64,000 nt of DNA from Lucinisca nassula (lineage: Eukaryota > Mollusca > Bivalvia > Lucinida > Lucinidae). Under the pieces are notes generated by a model that saw only the letters and a list, made by a program, of their open reading frames with translations, was not told the origin of the DNA and did no database searches. The stretch is taken from contig OY757010.1 of NCBI GenBank assembly GCA_963580285.1, positions 216,238,204-216,302,203 on the forward strand, read 5' to 3'. A program made the translations under genes and the position numbers. Each line of letters starts with the position of its first letter. Position 1 is the first letter of the stretch. Shown one piece after another: positions 1-11,078 of this stretch.

Positions 1-98
1 CTCTTGTTTCATGTTTGTGTTTCTTTCTCTTTGGTGTCACTGATGGATGCTGTGGGTTAATTGCATCGATTCCTGATCATTGCCTCCACTTCTATTTT
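1..98 (+). mobile_element. Penelope-like element, 3' tail fragment
   Basis: The stretch ends with the tail ATCGATTCCTGATCATTGCC followed by CTTCTATTTT, which recurs about twenty times in this window, always at the 3' end of sequence that elsewhere lies downstream of Penelope-like reverse transcriptase. Only the last ~100 bp are present here because the window starts inside the copy. Confidence 0.75.
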
Positions 99-155
99 AC
101 TTAGAATTGCACGACCCGCAGAAAAAGCAACCGACTGAAGTCGGTTTTTTCTTAA

Positions 156-1263
156 AGCCCCGGTCCCACAGACCTTGCGACTGCGATGCGACCTCTCTGC
201 AACTGATTTCGTTGCAACTGGCCCGCGACCTTTGCAACTGTTGCAACTAAATTTGCTCCGTAATTGTGATCGCCGACCCGTCGCCGACTAGTCGGCGACC
301 GGTCGCCGAACAATCGGCGATTAATGTTGCCCAAAGTCGGCGATTGATCAGCGACTTGTCGCCGAAGAATTGCCGTATGATCGGCGACTGACTTGCAATA
401 AGTGAAAAATGATCGGGGACTAGTCGGCGATCAATCGGCGACTCTTCAGAGACTGAATAAAACCGATCGGCGACTTGTCGGAGACTTTTTTGCGCTTTTT
501 TTTTACACAGACAAAAATAAACTAAATTTTCGACTGCTGAGAGTCTTCTCTGGGCTGCTGCAAGTCCTCGTCATCCGAAATTGGTGACTGAGCCTTGCTT
601 CCCGTTTTTTCGGCTGCGCCGCCGTTTTCTTTTGCCCGCCTCTCCGAACCATATTGCCTCTTTGAAAGCTGTCGTCGATATGATGCTAGGATGTTAACAA
701 TTTTTTTTTTATTGTAGTTGGCTCTATAATCGTTCGGTGGTTTTAACACCTTTTTACAGCTTGTCGGCGACCAGTTGCAGACCAATCGCAGATCAATCGC
801 CGACTTACCAGTGATCAATCTCCGATCGATCGGCGACCCATCGCCGAACAGTTGCCGACTGATCGCCGATAGGTCGTGGATCGATCGCGGATCAGTCGGC
901 GATTAGTCAGCGATCGGTCGGCGACCAGTCTCCGATAAGTTGCAATAGGGTTGCTAGAATTTACAGCCAAATTTGCATAAATTCGGTCGGGGATCCATCG
1001 GTGACTGTTCGGCGATCGATCGGAGATTGGTCTGCGACGTCTAAAAAACCATTGCAACTAGTCTGCGATCAAAATCAGTCGCAGCCAGTCTTTTGTGCAT
1101 GCACAAAAGACGATCGGCGACTAAATTTGATCGGCGACCTACCCGCGACCTTGCTGCAACCTTTATAAAACCTCCGTGCGACTTCTGAAACCGCTCCGCG
1201 ATTGCCATTTTTTTTAGTCGCAGAAAGGTCGCATCGCGGTCGCAAGCTCTGTGGGACCGGGGT
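156..1263. mobile_element. TTAA-flanked non-autonomous DNA transposon with degenerate CGGCGA interior
   Basis: Terminal inverted repeats of about 40 bp: left AGCCCCGGTCCCACAG and on (156-195), right the reverse complement ending CTGTGGGACCGGGGT (about 1225-1263). Both ends abut TTAA (152-155 and 1264-1267), the target duplication used by PiggyBac and Kolobok elements. The interior has no convincing ORF; it consists largely of a short degenerate motif of the form GATCGGCGACT in both orientations, plus a T-rich stretch at 480-720 without the motif. Superfamily beyond the TTAA class is undecided. Confidence 0.8.
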
Positions 1264-1284
1264 TTAAGAGTGCCCTAAAATCAC

Positions 1285-3830
1285 CGTGTCATTCTGTCAT
1301 TCTGTCAATCTGTCAGTCTGTCAGTCTGTCATTCTGTCTGTCCGTCCGTAACCCGTTTGTGAAAATTGGTGATAGTGACTTAACCGCTTGGAATATTTAA
1401 ACAATTTTTGGCATACTGATAGATATCAATGAGATCTAACCAATGAACTTACGAAATATTACATTCCATTTAGTATAGCCTCGCCGAGGCGAAAAATGTG
1501 AAATTTTTTGAACATTTTTGAACTGCTTCTCCTCGGAAACCGTTGGGCCGATTGAAGTCAAATTTCATATGGAGCCTCTATGGGATGGGGGACACCATAA
1601 TTTGCTCATGGGGTCAAGGTCACATGACCAAAATGGCCGCCAAGCCATATATGGTTTGTCTGTCTGTCCATCCGTAACCCGTTTGTGAAAATTGGTGATA
1701 GTGACTTAACCGCTTGGAATATTTAAACAATTTTTGGCATACTGATAGATATCAATGAGATCTAACCAATGAACTTGTGAAATATTACATTCCATTTAGT
1801 ATAGCCTCGCCGAGGCGAAAAATGTGAAAATTTTCGAACTGCTTCTCCTCGGAAACCGTTGGGCCGATTGAAGTCAAATTTCATATGGAGCCTCTATGGG
1901 ATGGGGGAAACCAAAATTTGCTCATGGGGTCCAGGTCACATGACCAAAATGGCCGCCAAGCCATATATGGTAAAAACCCTTCAAAAATAGTCTTCTCCAG
2001 AACCACTGGGCAGATTTCCACGAAACTTGATAAATAGCATCTGGGATGTAGGCCTATCATAAATTGCTAAAATGGTGACCCTGGGTTGACCTTGACCTTC
2101 TTTGGGTCCGTCCGTAACCCGTTTGTGAAAATTGGTGATAGTGACTTAACCGCTTGGAATATTTAAACAATTTTTGGCATACTGATAGATATCAATGAGA
2201 TCTAACCAATGAACTTACGAAATATTACATTCCATTTAGTATAGCCTCGCCGAGGCGAAAAATGTGAAATTTTTCGAACATTTTTGAACTGCTTCTCCTC
2301 GGAAACCGTTGGGCCGATTGAAGTCAAATTTCATATGGAGCCTCTATGGGATGGGGGAAACCTAAATTTGCTCATGGGGTCAAGGTCACATGACCAAAAT
2401 GGCCGCCAAGCCATATATGGTTTGTCTGTCTGTCCGTCTGTAACCCGTTTGTGAAAATTGGTGATAGTGACTTAACCGCTTGGAATATTTAAACAATTTT
2501 TGGCATACTGATAGATATCAATGAGATCTAACCAATGGACTTGCGAAATATTACATTCCATTTAGTATAGCTTCGCCGAGGCGAAAAATTTTCGAACTGC
2601 TTCTCCTCGGAAACCGTTGGGCCGATTGAAATCAAATTTCATATGGAGCCTCTATGGGATGGGGGAAACCAAAAATTGCTCATGTGGTCCAGGACACATG
2701 ACCAAAATGGCCGCCAAGCCATATATGGTCTGTCTATCTGTCCGTCCGTAACCCGTTTGTGAAAATTGGTGATAGTGACTTAACCGCTTGGAATATTTAA
2801 ACAATTTTTGGCATACTGATAAATATCAATGAGATCTTATCAATGAACTTGCGAAATATTACATTCCATTTAGTACAGCCTCGCCGAGGGTAAAAATGTG
2901 AAAATTTTCGGACTGCTTCTCCTCGGAAACCGTTGGGCCGATTGAAGTCAAATTTCATATGGAGCCTCTATGGGATGGGGGAAACCAAAATTTGCTCATG
3001 GGGTCCAGGTCACATGACCAAAATGGCCGCCAAGCCATATATGGTAAAAACCCTTCAAAAATAGTCTTCTCCAGAACCACTGGGCAGATTTCCACGAAAC
3101 TTGATAAATAGAATCTGGGATGTAGGCCTATCATAAATTGCTAAAATGGTGACCCTGGGTTGACCTTGACCTTCTTTGGGTCCGTCCGTAACCCGTTTGT
3201 GAAAATTGGTTTGTGAACATTTTTGAACTGCTTCTCCTCGGAAACCGTTGGGCCGATTGAAGTCAAATTTCATATGGAGCCTCTATGGGATGGGGGACAC
3301 CATAATTTGCTCATGGGGTCAAGGTCACATGACCAAAATGGCCGCCAAGCCATATATGGTCTGTCTATCTGTCCGTCCGTCCGTTTGTGAGAATTGGTGA
3401 TAGTGACTTAACCGCTTGGAATATTTAAACAATTTTTGGCATACTGATAAATATCAATGAGATCTTATCAATGAACTTGCGAAATATTACATTCCATTTA
3501 GTACAGCCTCGCCGAGGCGAAAAATGTGAAAATTTTCGAACTGCTTCTCCTTGGAAATCGTTGGGCCGATTGAAATAAAATTTCATATGGAGCCTCTACG
3601 GGATGGGGGAAACCAAAATTTCCTCATGGGGTCCAGGTCACATGACCAAAATGGCCGCCAAGCAATATTTGGTAAAAACCCTTCAAAAATAGTCTTCTCC
3701 AGAACCACTGTGCAGATTTCCACGAAACTTGATAAATAGCATCTGGAACGTAGGCCCATCATAAATTGCTAAAATGGTGACCCTGGGTTGACCTTGACCT
3801 TCTTTGTGCCTAGGTCAAACTTTGACACAT
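1285..3830. repeat. Tandem array inside element A: short (~325 bp) and long (~437 bp) units
   Basis: Units begin with CCGTAACCCGTTTGTG near 1345, 1672, 2106, 2432, 2745, 3184 and 3372. Short units end after GGCCGCCAAGCCATATATGG; long units carry about 115 extra bp starting TAAAAACCCTTC. The order is short, long, short, short, long, truncated, long. Each unit holds the small palindrome GCCTCGCCGAGGC. The short ORFs in the array are by-products of the repeat. Confidence 0.9.
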
Positions 3831-4041
3831 ATGCTTTTGTGTTGGATTTTATCCTGCAAATGATTCAGAATACAGTACTAAAGTATAAGATATATTTTTG
3901 CTCCTTACGATAAGGCGCATTTATCGGGGGAACCGTTTTATGTCCAGGTCACATGACCAAAATGGCTGCCATACCCATATATGGTAACACTCATAAAGCT
4001 AAAAGCATCCGGCGGGTCGTGCACTTCAGCTGAAGCACTGG

Positions 4042-4580
4042 TTATAATTTAATTTTATGTAATGTTGGTTGGTGCTTGGTGCTCTGTCTCTGGTTGTCCA
4101 TCGGAGTCTAACTGTTGATTTTCTTTTGCTCCATTATTTCAGTGGTTTCTTGTCGCTGAGTCCTCACCGTTGTTTCATCCATGTGGGTGTTTCCTTTTTG
4201 TGTTCTCGGAGATGTTTCACTTATGAGTTAGGAGGCCTGCATTCGATTTAAATCGCGACGGAAGTAAGGGCGAGGATTGCCGCTGCGTAAAATCGGTTTG
4301 AGTCGCCCAGTGGAATTTGTTTCAATTACCGTTCCAAAGCGTTTCTACCGTCGTGGTTTATTCTTGTTTTGGTTTGTCTTTGAGTGTGTGTGTCGCTTGT
4401 ATTTTTTGTTTTGGATAGTTGGTTGGCTTTTGTGTGGGCTGTCCTTTTGACTTTTCGCTGTTGGTGTTTCTGATGGGGTCTGGTTGTTTCATGTTTGTGT
4501 TTCTTTCCCTTATGTGTCTCAGGTGGGGCTGTAGGTTGATTGTATTGATTCTAGATCATCGCCTTCACTTGCATTATCGT
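4042..4580 (+). mobile_element. Penelope-like element, 3' noncoding region
   Basis: Starts with the recurring segment ATGTAATGTTGGTTGGTG and runs through the marker TTAGGAGGCCTGCATTCG and the purine-rich CGCGACGGAAGTAAGGGC to a diverged tail near 4555-4580. It is more diverged than other copies (for example ACTTATGAGTT replaces ACTGATGAGTT). Only the region downstream of the RT gene is present. Confidence 0.7.
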
Positions 4581-4589
4581 ATTTATAGC

Positions 4590-4735
4590 AAAGTATGGGT
4601 GTTTCAGTATTTTGAAAATAAGCAGGAATCATTAAATCACTGGACTGTCCCGGAAGATACTAGGTAAATCTATCAATTCCAAATTCTTATTAATTAAGGA
4701 CATTTTGATATGTAGTTTAGGTCGTAGTACCAAAG
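4590..4735 (-). mobile_element. Penelope-like element, 5' coding region, part 1 (interrupted)
   Basis: Matches in layout the region at 58680-58780 of the divergent PLE (a segment with AGGTAAATC..CAATTC and TTAATTA..GGA..TTTTGATA). It continues at 5248 after an inserted PLE. The last 15 bases (4721-4735) are the left copy of the target duplication GTCGTAGTACCAAAG. Confidence 0.5.
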
Positions 4736-5247
4736 TAGAAGTAAAACAAAGATCAGGAATTGATACAATTAACTTACTCCATCCATAAAAGACACCAAAG
4801 GGAAAGAAATACAAACATTAAGCGACCAGACCATAATGGAAACCTAAACAAAGGAAGGCCATATGGACAGTTACTTTCCCACAAAATGGCCATATGGCCA
4901 TCCAAAATTAAAAGACACAAGTGATACACACAGTAAGTAACAAACAACAACATAAATAAATCGCCACAGAAGAGCCGCATTGGAACTGTCAGTGGAAGAT
5001 TTCCACTGGGGGGCTTAAATCGATTTTACGTGGCCACAATCCTCGCCCTTACTTCCGTCGCGATTTAGACAAATAATTTGTTCAGTCCGCATGAAGGCCT
5101 CCTAACTCATCAGTGCAACATCTCCGTGAACACAGAAATCAAAGAACCACAGAGGTGAGACAACGGTGAGGACTCGACAGCAAGAAACCACTGAAATGCT
5201 GGAGCAAAAGAAAACCAACAGTTAGACTCCGATGAGCCCGACTCATA
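4736..5247 (-). mobile_element. 5'-truncated Penelope-like insertion with 15-bp target duplication
   Basis: The 3' tail (reverse complement of TAGAAGTAAAACAAAGATC) lies at 4736. The copy runs through the CCATATGG-rich segment, the C-tract and TTAGGAGGCCTTCATGCGG, and stops near 5247. It is flanked by exact copies of GTCGTAGTACCAAAG at 4721-4735 and 5248-5262. The target is an older PLE, so this is a nested retro-insertion with clear borders. Confidence 0.85.
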
Positions 5248-5520
5248 GTCGTAGTACCAAAGCGTTAATCCAAAATCGTTAATCCATAGACAAAATGGCA
5301 AATATCAATGTTCGGATTCGAACGAAGAAAAGGTGTAAATGCCGGGAAGGGTATGTCCGAGATTTTGATATACTGACTTTTGTGATTAATTTCAGAATCG
5401 ATGAAAGGACGAAGAATGTGCTGAGTATAACCTCTAGTTAAGAGAGCAGCAATAAATACCTGATTAGAACTATCGTACATTTTTTTGCCTCTGCGTCCGA
5501 AATGCGGCATACAGAAATTG
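5248..5520 (-). pseudogene. Penelope-like element N-terminal coding remnant, part 2
   Basis: Encodes on the minus strand an 81-residue open stretch with YDSSNQVFIAALLTRGYTQH and LRPFIDSEI. The same region in the divergent PLE near 58790-58870 reads as ALVTRCYTQHALRQYI. Both precede the reverse transcriptase in PLE order. The reading frame is broken downstream by the insertion at 4736-5247. Family assignment rests on the similarity within this window, so it is moderate. Confidence 0.5.
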
Positions 5521-5794
5521 GTAATGAACTTAGAAATTCAAGCATTGAGTGGCGATTCAATAATATTATGGACAGTCATTTCAGCCAGGAAGTGTTTCTT
5601 TGAAAAGTGTGTAATTCACATTTATAGTTGCCATCTTTTTCTGGTGCCGTGCGATCTAGTACCACAGTCGACAGTCCAGAAGCGATGCTGCATACGTACC
5701 ACAACAAATACTAGTACTTCCTTTGTTTTCAAAGACATTATAGCGGCTCAGTGATGTCATTTGAAACAGACATATAGCCTTTACTATGATGAAA
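5521..5794. other. Unassigned stretch
   Basis: Contains an 89-codon plus-strand ORF (5485-5754) with no recognisable domain. I see no repeat or RNA structure here. Confidence 0.3.
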
Positions 5795-5797
5795 AAT

Positions 5798-6090
5798 AGA
5801 AGTGAAGGCAATGATCAGGAATCGATACAATTAACGCAGAGCTCCCATCAGTGACACCAAAGGGAAAGGACACAAACATGAAATAATAGACCCCAATGGA
5901 AACATCAATAGCGGAAATTCAAAAGGACAGTTACTTTCCCACAAAATGGCCAACTGGCTATCAAAACACTATAATATAAGCGAAACACACACTCTAAAGA
6001 CAAACCATAACAAAAACAAACCTCGACAGAAGAAGCGCATTCGAACAGTCAGTTAAACGAATTCCACTGGGGGTCTTAAATCTATATTAC
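5798..6090 (-). mobile_element. Penelope-like element, 3' region fragment
   Basis: Begins at the tail (reverse complement) GAAGTGAAGGCAATGATCAG and runs to the C-tract CCCACTGGGGGTCTT near 6065-6090, where similarity stops. Confidence 0.75.
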
Positions 6091-6720
6091 GCAGTCGTTT
6101 GGTGATATATGGCAGTATAATGAAATGTTTTATCGCCACCACACGGCATTTACACCAGTGCAGTGAAGTGAAAATGAAGCTACGGGCACTATTGTTGCAT
6201 TTGAAAACAACAACTTCAAAACTGTACAATGCTTTGCCATCGTTTTTCATTCAAATACCTAAGTGACTTTATTTGACCTTGACAAGGTAAATCGCGTGTC
6301 AGCATTTGAATTAATCTGGTAGAGCCAGGGTCGCTGATGCAATATTCAAAGTATCTGTGTCATTGGCCTCTCTTTTCCAAAGAAACAGATTGTCAAAGGT
6401 TTCTGTACGCCTTTCAATTTCCCCGTACCCCACTTGATTCTGCACAAACCAGACCTGCAGTTCAACGTCGGCCGATTTCGCTACGATGTTAAAGCTCGGT
6501 CGCTTTGTTAATATGGCAAACGCGTATGATTGTGTAACTTTTCTCAAACTATGTTTCAGAACGGTACTTGTAAAATACATTTTTGACAATTGTTTGTAAT
6601 ACTGAGGGCCATTTACTGCTTTTACTCGGACGATTATCACTGGCCAAGCTCAAACTTGGTGCAAATAAAACGTTTGGTGCACTGTTTAATAAACTGAGCG
6701 ACGAATGTTTATATATTGAA
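6091..6720. other. Unassigned stretch with a 109-codon minus-strand ORF
   Basis: The ORF at 6640-6311 (minus) has no motif I recognise, and no splice or repeat structure supports it as a gene. Confidence 0.25.
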
Positions 6721-6727
6721 CACATAC

Positions 6728-6955
6728 AATAGAAGTGAAGGCAATCGATACAACTAACCCACAGCTCCCATCAGAGACACCTATGGGAATGAAACGCAGA
6801 CATGAATTAACGATACCCTAATGGAAACATGAATGGCGGAAAGCCAAAGGTACCGTTACTTTCCCTCAAAATGGCAAATTGGCTATCCAAAACAAGAAAA
6901 CGATATAAGCGATACAAACCATTGCAAAAATAAACCGCGACAGAAGATTATTCCT
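6728..6955 (-). mobile_element. Penelope-like element, 3' region fragment
   Basis: The tail AGAAGTGAAGGCAATCGATAC (with an internal deletion compared with other copies) is followed by the recognisable CCACAGCTCCCATCAG and the TGGCTATCC segment, ending at CCGCGACAGAAG. Confidence 0.7.
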
Positions 6956-7012
6956 AGGGTCCAAAAAGGACATTAACAAACAGTAATCAATCAGGCGCCA
7001 CTACGAAATGTG

Positions 7013-7047
7013 TGTGGGTGTGTGTGGGTGTGTGTGTGTGTGTGTGA
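7013..7047. repeat. (GT)n / GTGTGG microsatellite
   Basis: A run of TGTGTGGG and TG units directly beyond the 3' end of the minus-strand SINE. Confidence 0.9.
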
Positions 7048-7371
7048 ATTCGGGTTTAACGTCGCTTTCAACAATTTTTCAGTCATATCACGACGGTGTC
7101 TGGTTGCGACAGGGAGCTCAATGCTCACTTTTATAGTGCTGCCTCACTGAAGTATCATGTCCCAGACACATTACATGATACCACACCCAGTCACATTATC
7201 CTGACACTGGGTCGACCAGTCCTAGCTCTACCCCGTAAATCTGAGTGCCAAGCGAGGAGCAGCTAGTACCATTTTTAACGACTTTTGGTATGTCGCGGCC
7301 CGGGATCGAACCCGTGACCTCCCGTTCCCCGGAGCGGACACTCCACTCTACCAACTGAGCTATCGGGGCCG
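7048..7371 (-). mobile_element. tRNA-derived SINE
   Basis: Read on the minus strand, the head (7370-7296) is tRNA-like: GGCCCCGATAGCTCAGTTGG resembles an A box and GGGTTCGATCCCGGGC a B box. The body follows and the 3' end reads GAAAGCGACGTTAAACCCG (near 7050-7070), the conserved tail shared by many mollusc SINEs. It is a retroposed SINE with internal pol III promoter, not a working tRNA gene. Confidence 0.85.
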
Positions 7372-7378
7372 GTTGCGT

Positions 7379-7525
7379 CATTACGAAAACACGCCTATAT
7401 ACTTATACATTGTAAAATTTACCGCCGTAAAAACGAAGATTTTCAGATGATAAATGGTGATATTTTTCTTATTTCGGCTCTGAATATAGATTGCGGGTAC
7501 TCGTTAGAACCGCCCTATCACATTG
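7379..7525. mobile_element. Hairpin MITE, truncated copy
   Basis: Starts with the terminal repeat CATTACGAAAACACGCCTAT and reaches the centre (TAGATTGCGGGTACTCGTTA) but the second arm is missing. Confidence 0.8.
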
Positions 7526-7640
7526 AAATAAATGATCCCAAAGGACTAGAAAATATAATCCATACTATGATGAAGGGCAGGGAGACTTTTGTAGCCGCCA
7601 TATATTTCCTTAACACCAGCTGTGGTGAAATAAATGTTCT
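7526..7640. repeat. ~110-bp dispersed repeat, copy 1
   Basis: TGAAATAAATGATCCCAAAGG through AGGGAGACTTTT resembles 8047-8115 (TGAAATAAATGATACCAAATG). It sits next to hairpin MITEs in both places, suggesting a local duplication. Confidence 0.6.
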
Positions 7641-7727
7641 GACAAGAGAGTAATTCTTTTGGAAGCAAGGACTAAAATACAAAACTGAAAATCGTAAAGT
7701 GTACAAGACTAGATTTTTTCGGTCAAA

Positions 7728-8006
7728 CATTACGCAAACACGCCTATACAAATACATTGCCACCTTACTCGCCGAAAAAATGAAAATTTTATTATGTAAA
7801 ATTGTGATATTTTTCTTTTTTCTGCTCAAAATATAGATTGTGGGCACTCGTTAGAACCGCCTCATCGAGGCGGTTCTAACGAGTACCCACAATCTATATT
7901 TTAGAGCAGAAATAAGAAAAAGAAGGTTTACCCCCGGAATCCCCAGTTTTACTAAATAAAAGCGGGGTGCAAGGGGTCAAAATTATATAGGCGTGTTTTC
8001 GTGATG
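7728..8006. mobile_element. Hairpin MITE, full copy (279 bp)
   Basis: Termini CATTACGCAAACACGCCTAT and the reverse complement of CATCACGAAAACACGCC. At the centre a near-perfect palindrome of about 120 bp pairs TTCTGCTC..ATAGATTGTGGG with its complement around AACCGCCTCATCGAGGCGG. No coding capacity. Confidence 0.9.
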
Positions 8007-8362
8007 TAGGCATCAACAGTGACCCTCAAATATTTTATAAATTCCCCAATGAAATAAATGATACCAAATGCCTGAAAATATAATCCACACTTTGATGAAG
8101 TCGGAGAAACTAAATTCAGTTACAGGAATATAAATAAGTGAACAGCTGTTTCTTTCCGCTCGTTAAACTCCAATACAAACAAACAAACAAAAAGTCATCA
8201 CAGTTATTCAACTGGATTTGTATTTCAGTTTGTTTGAATTTGTATGTTATTCTGTGATTGTCTATTGATTGATTTAGTAACATACAGGTGAACCAATTAT
8301 ATAACATGAGAACCTTGAGTGAAGGTTGGGCCCTTAGAATATAAACTCCCCAGAGGTTCTCG

Positions 8363-8641
8363 CATCACGAAAACATGCGTATATAATTTGACCCCCTTGA
8401 ACCCCACTTGTATATAGTAAAACTGGGGTTTCCGGGGGTATACCTTATTTTTCTTATTCCTGTTCAAAAACATAGATTGTGGGTACTCGATAGAACCGCC
8501 TCGTAGAGGCGGTTCTATCGAGTCCCCGCAATCTATGTTTTTAGCAGAAATAAGAAAATATTCACATGTTTTCATCATACAATTTTCATTTTTTCAGCGA
8601 TAAAGGTGGCAATGTATTTGTATAGGCGTGTTTGCGTAATG
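8363..8641. mobile_element. Hairpin MITE, full copy (279 bp)
   Basis: Same family and same length as 7728-8006, in the opposite orientation relative to the asymmetric flanks (the CCCCTTGAACCCC side is on the left). The central palindrome reads AGAACCGCCTCGTAGAGGCGG. Confidence 0.9.
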
Positions 8642-9224
8642 GGTACTGACCGTCCTAACGCGATGGTTCTATTGTTGTTTATTTTAAATGTTTACGACGG
8701 GGCTCTTCAGGTTGTATGTGTGTATGGTTGTGTATTATTGTTACTATTTATTTAATTTACATTAATTATGCTTGTTGCACCTTGATCATTTCTTGTGAGG
8801 ACGAATTGGCTGGTTGCTGTGTTGTTTGTGATTTTGTTTTCCTTTTTTGTTTTCCGCATTGCTAGTCACACTTCCTTTTAGTTACTCATACCCTTGGTGT
8901 CATTGGTAGGCTGTAATCTTTGATTGCGGCTTTTCTGTTGCATCTGTTTCTGTATTTTTATCGACGACACTCTTAACTAGTTGAGAAATACAAAGTTAAT
9001 TAAAAGACACTTCTGCAACAAGGCATATCAGAATTAGAATCTTATAAGAGATTTGGTTAATACATTTCGAAAAGTTATGAAGAAATCTGATTTTTAGGAT
9101 TCAATTCGTAAAGATAATTAAACACCACAAAAGAATGTGCATACAGTATAAGTGTTATGCGACTAAACCTAAGACGTCTTTACGTCACCTTAAACTAGGT
9201 ATTCAAGAATTTCATAGGAAAAGT
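8642..9224. other. No recognisable feature
   Basis: AT-rich sequence without a convincing ORF, RNA or repeat that I can place. Confidence 0.4.
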
Positions 9225-9225
9225 A

Positions 9226-9545
9226 GAAGTAAAACAAAGATCGGGAATTGATACAATTAACTTACTCCACCCATAAAAGACACCAAAGGGAAAGAAATAC
9301 AAACATTAAGCGACAAGACCATAATGGAAACCTAAACAAAGGAAGGCCATAAGGACAGTTACTTTCCCACAAAATGGCCATATGGCCATCCAAAATTAAA
9401 AGACACAAGTGATATCACACACACAGTAAGTAACAAACAACAACATAAATAAATCGCCACAGAAGAGCCGCCTTGGAACGGTCAGTGGAAGATTTCCACT
9501 GGGGGCTTAAATCGATTTTACGTGGCCACACTCCTCGCCCTTAAT
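9226..9545 (-). mobile_element. Penelope-like element, 3' region fragment (CTTTGTTTTAC-tail subfamily)
   Basis: Tail GTAGAAGTAAAACAAAGATC (reverse complement) as at 4736, then the CCATATGGCCATCC segment, C-tract and GTGGCCACACTCCTCGCCC. Ends where a plus-strand PLE begins, so the two are in opposite orientation. Confidence 0.8.
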
Positions 9546-11078
9546 AGTTTGTTTTGGCTCCAGCTGATAAGGCCGCTAACAACGTGGTCGTTGTTTGACG
9601 GCTTCACTATGTTAACACTCTTCAGCAAGAACTTGGTGGTACTTAGGCCTATGAACTTCAGCCTTCAGCTGTAGAGAGGGCTTTAGTTGATGACCACATT
9701 TGTCATTCAGCCACCAAGTTTGCTGTCTGTGTTACAGAAGGACAAGACAAGCTTCCTACGTTAAATTGGTTACCTAAACTTCATAAAAGGCCAAACAAAG
9801 CACTGTTTATTGCAAATGCAAGCTCTTGTACCACCACTGAACTCTCCAAATTATTAACTTCATGTTTTACTGCCATCAAAAAACATGTGATAAAATATTG
9901 CGACAAAGTATTCGAAAGGTCAGGTAGAAATCTGTTTTGGTCTATAAAAAATTCTAATGAAGTTTTAAATAAATTGAAATCCAGGCGTTTTCGTGCTTCA
10001 AGTCTGTCTACTTATGATTTTTCCACCCTTTATACTACACTTCCTCATAATCTTATAAACGAAAACTTAAAGCTTTAATTGAATTGAAATTTCATAGGGA
10101 AGACCCCCTCTATCGTTCATGTAATGTAAGAAATGCGTTTTCCACTTCAGAAGGTGTGTGAAGCTCCCACCTTTCTACTTGACAATATTTACATAAGATT
10201 TGGTTCTAAGTTATTCGGACAAGTTGTGAGTATTCTGATGGGTAGCAATTGTGTTTGATCTGTTTTTGTTTTGTTATGAGAAGGACTTCATGATGTCCCT
10301 TTCTGCTGATAACCAGTCTGAAATAATTGAAGCTTTTAGCTCCACTTCTACATATTTGGGTGATTTATTAAATATTGATGATACCTATTTCGATGGTTTG
10401 ATAAGTCAAACGTACCCCCCCCCCCCCCAGAACTTCAGTTAAATAAAGCAAATGCTTCTGATACCGAGGCCCCGTTTTTGGATTTACATCTATCTATTGT
10501 ACATGTAGATGGGTTTGTTTCGTGCAAAATTTATGATAAACGCGATGATTTTGATTTTGAGATTGTAAACTTTCCATTTTTGGATGGTGATGTTCCGCGT
10601 GCGCCATCCTATGGCATTTATATTTCGCAATTAATTCGATTTGCCAGAGTGTGTAGTCATGTAAGTGACTTCAACACTCGTAATAAATTGTTAACGGCTA
10701 AACTTCTTAATTAGGGTTATCGGTACCATAAACTACGCAAAGCCTTTTCAAAATTTTATAGACGTCATTCTGATTTAATTTCAAAATTCAATATTGTACT
10801 TAAATCTCTTCTGCAACAAAGTCAATCGGAACCCGAATTTTATGGTGACTATATAAATTTAGAAAAATTTATAACCGCAATGACTTCAGCACCCAATTTC
10901 GTAAAATCATTCTTCGATATAAAACGATTGGGTACAACATAAATGTTATACGACAGACTGCATGCATGGTAGTTAACCCAATCACGGTTGACAACTTTGC
11001 TTCCCTCTTTAATTGCACGCCGGTGGGTCAGGCCTCAGATTCTATGACGGTTCCAACGTAAAGGCTTATATTGGTTGG
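9546..11078 (+). pseudogene. Penelope-like element reverse transcriptase, decayed
   Basis: The PLE reverse transcriptase copies the element's RNA at a nicked target. Fragments in order: an N-terminal part with ADKAANNVVVV (about 9560-9595); the PKLHK motif typical of Penelope-like RTs (9773-9787); the palm region STYDFSTLYTTLPH (10008-10050); GTNC-type motif altered to GSNC (about 10236); the catalytic box altered to TYLGDLL (about 10351; the family has YLDD); a beta-strand region FPFLDGDVPRAPSYGIYISQ (about 10570-10635); and a C-terminal YHKLRKAFSKFYRRH (about 10723-10765). Several stops, frameshifts and a C-run at 10420 break the frame. No GIY-YIG endonuclease domain is recognisable. It is inactive. 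Confidence 0.85.

Larger units (their letters stand above)
103..4041 (+). mobile_element. Tandem-repeat Helitron-like (HINE/pearl-type) element A
   Basis: Subterminal inverted repeats GCACGACCCGC (109-119) and GCGGGTCGTGC (4012-4022) bracket the element. The right end carries a perfect hairpin CTTCAGCTGAAG (4024-4035) followed by CACTGG and then TT, the hairpin-CTRR end expected of Helitrons. The inside is a GTCTGTCCGTCCG microsatellite leading into tandem repeats, as in bivalve pearl elements. No protein is encoded. The left boundary is approximate. A TTAA-flanked transposon is nested in it. Confidence 0.65.

Noticed and set aside
1285..3830. CRISPR-like or coding array
   Set aside because: Units are 310-440 bp without short repeats and unique spacers, the DNA is eukaryotic, and the short ORFs are not conserved between units.
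6311..6640. 109-codon minus-strand ORF as a host gene
   Set aside because: No domain, no splice context and no repetition elsewhere; length is within chance for AT-rich DNA of this size.
7296..7370. Functional tRNA gene
   Set aside because: The tRNA-like head continues into a SINE body and tail, so it is a SINE promoter region.
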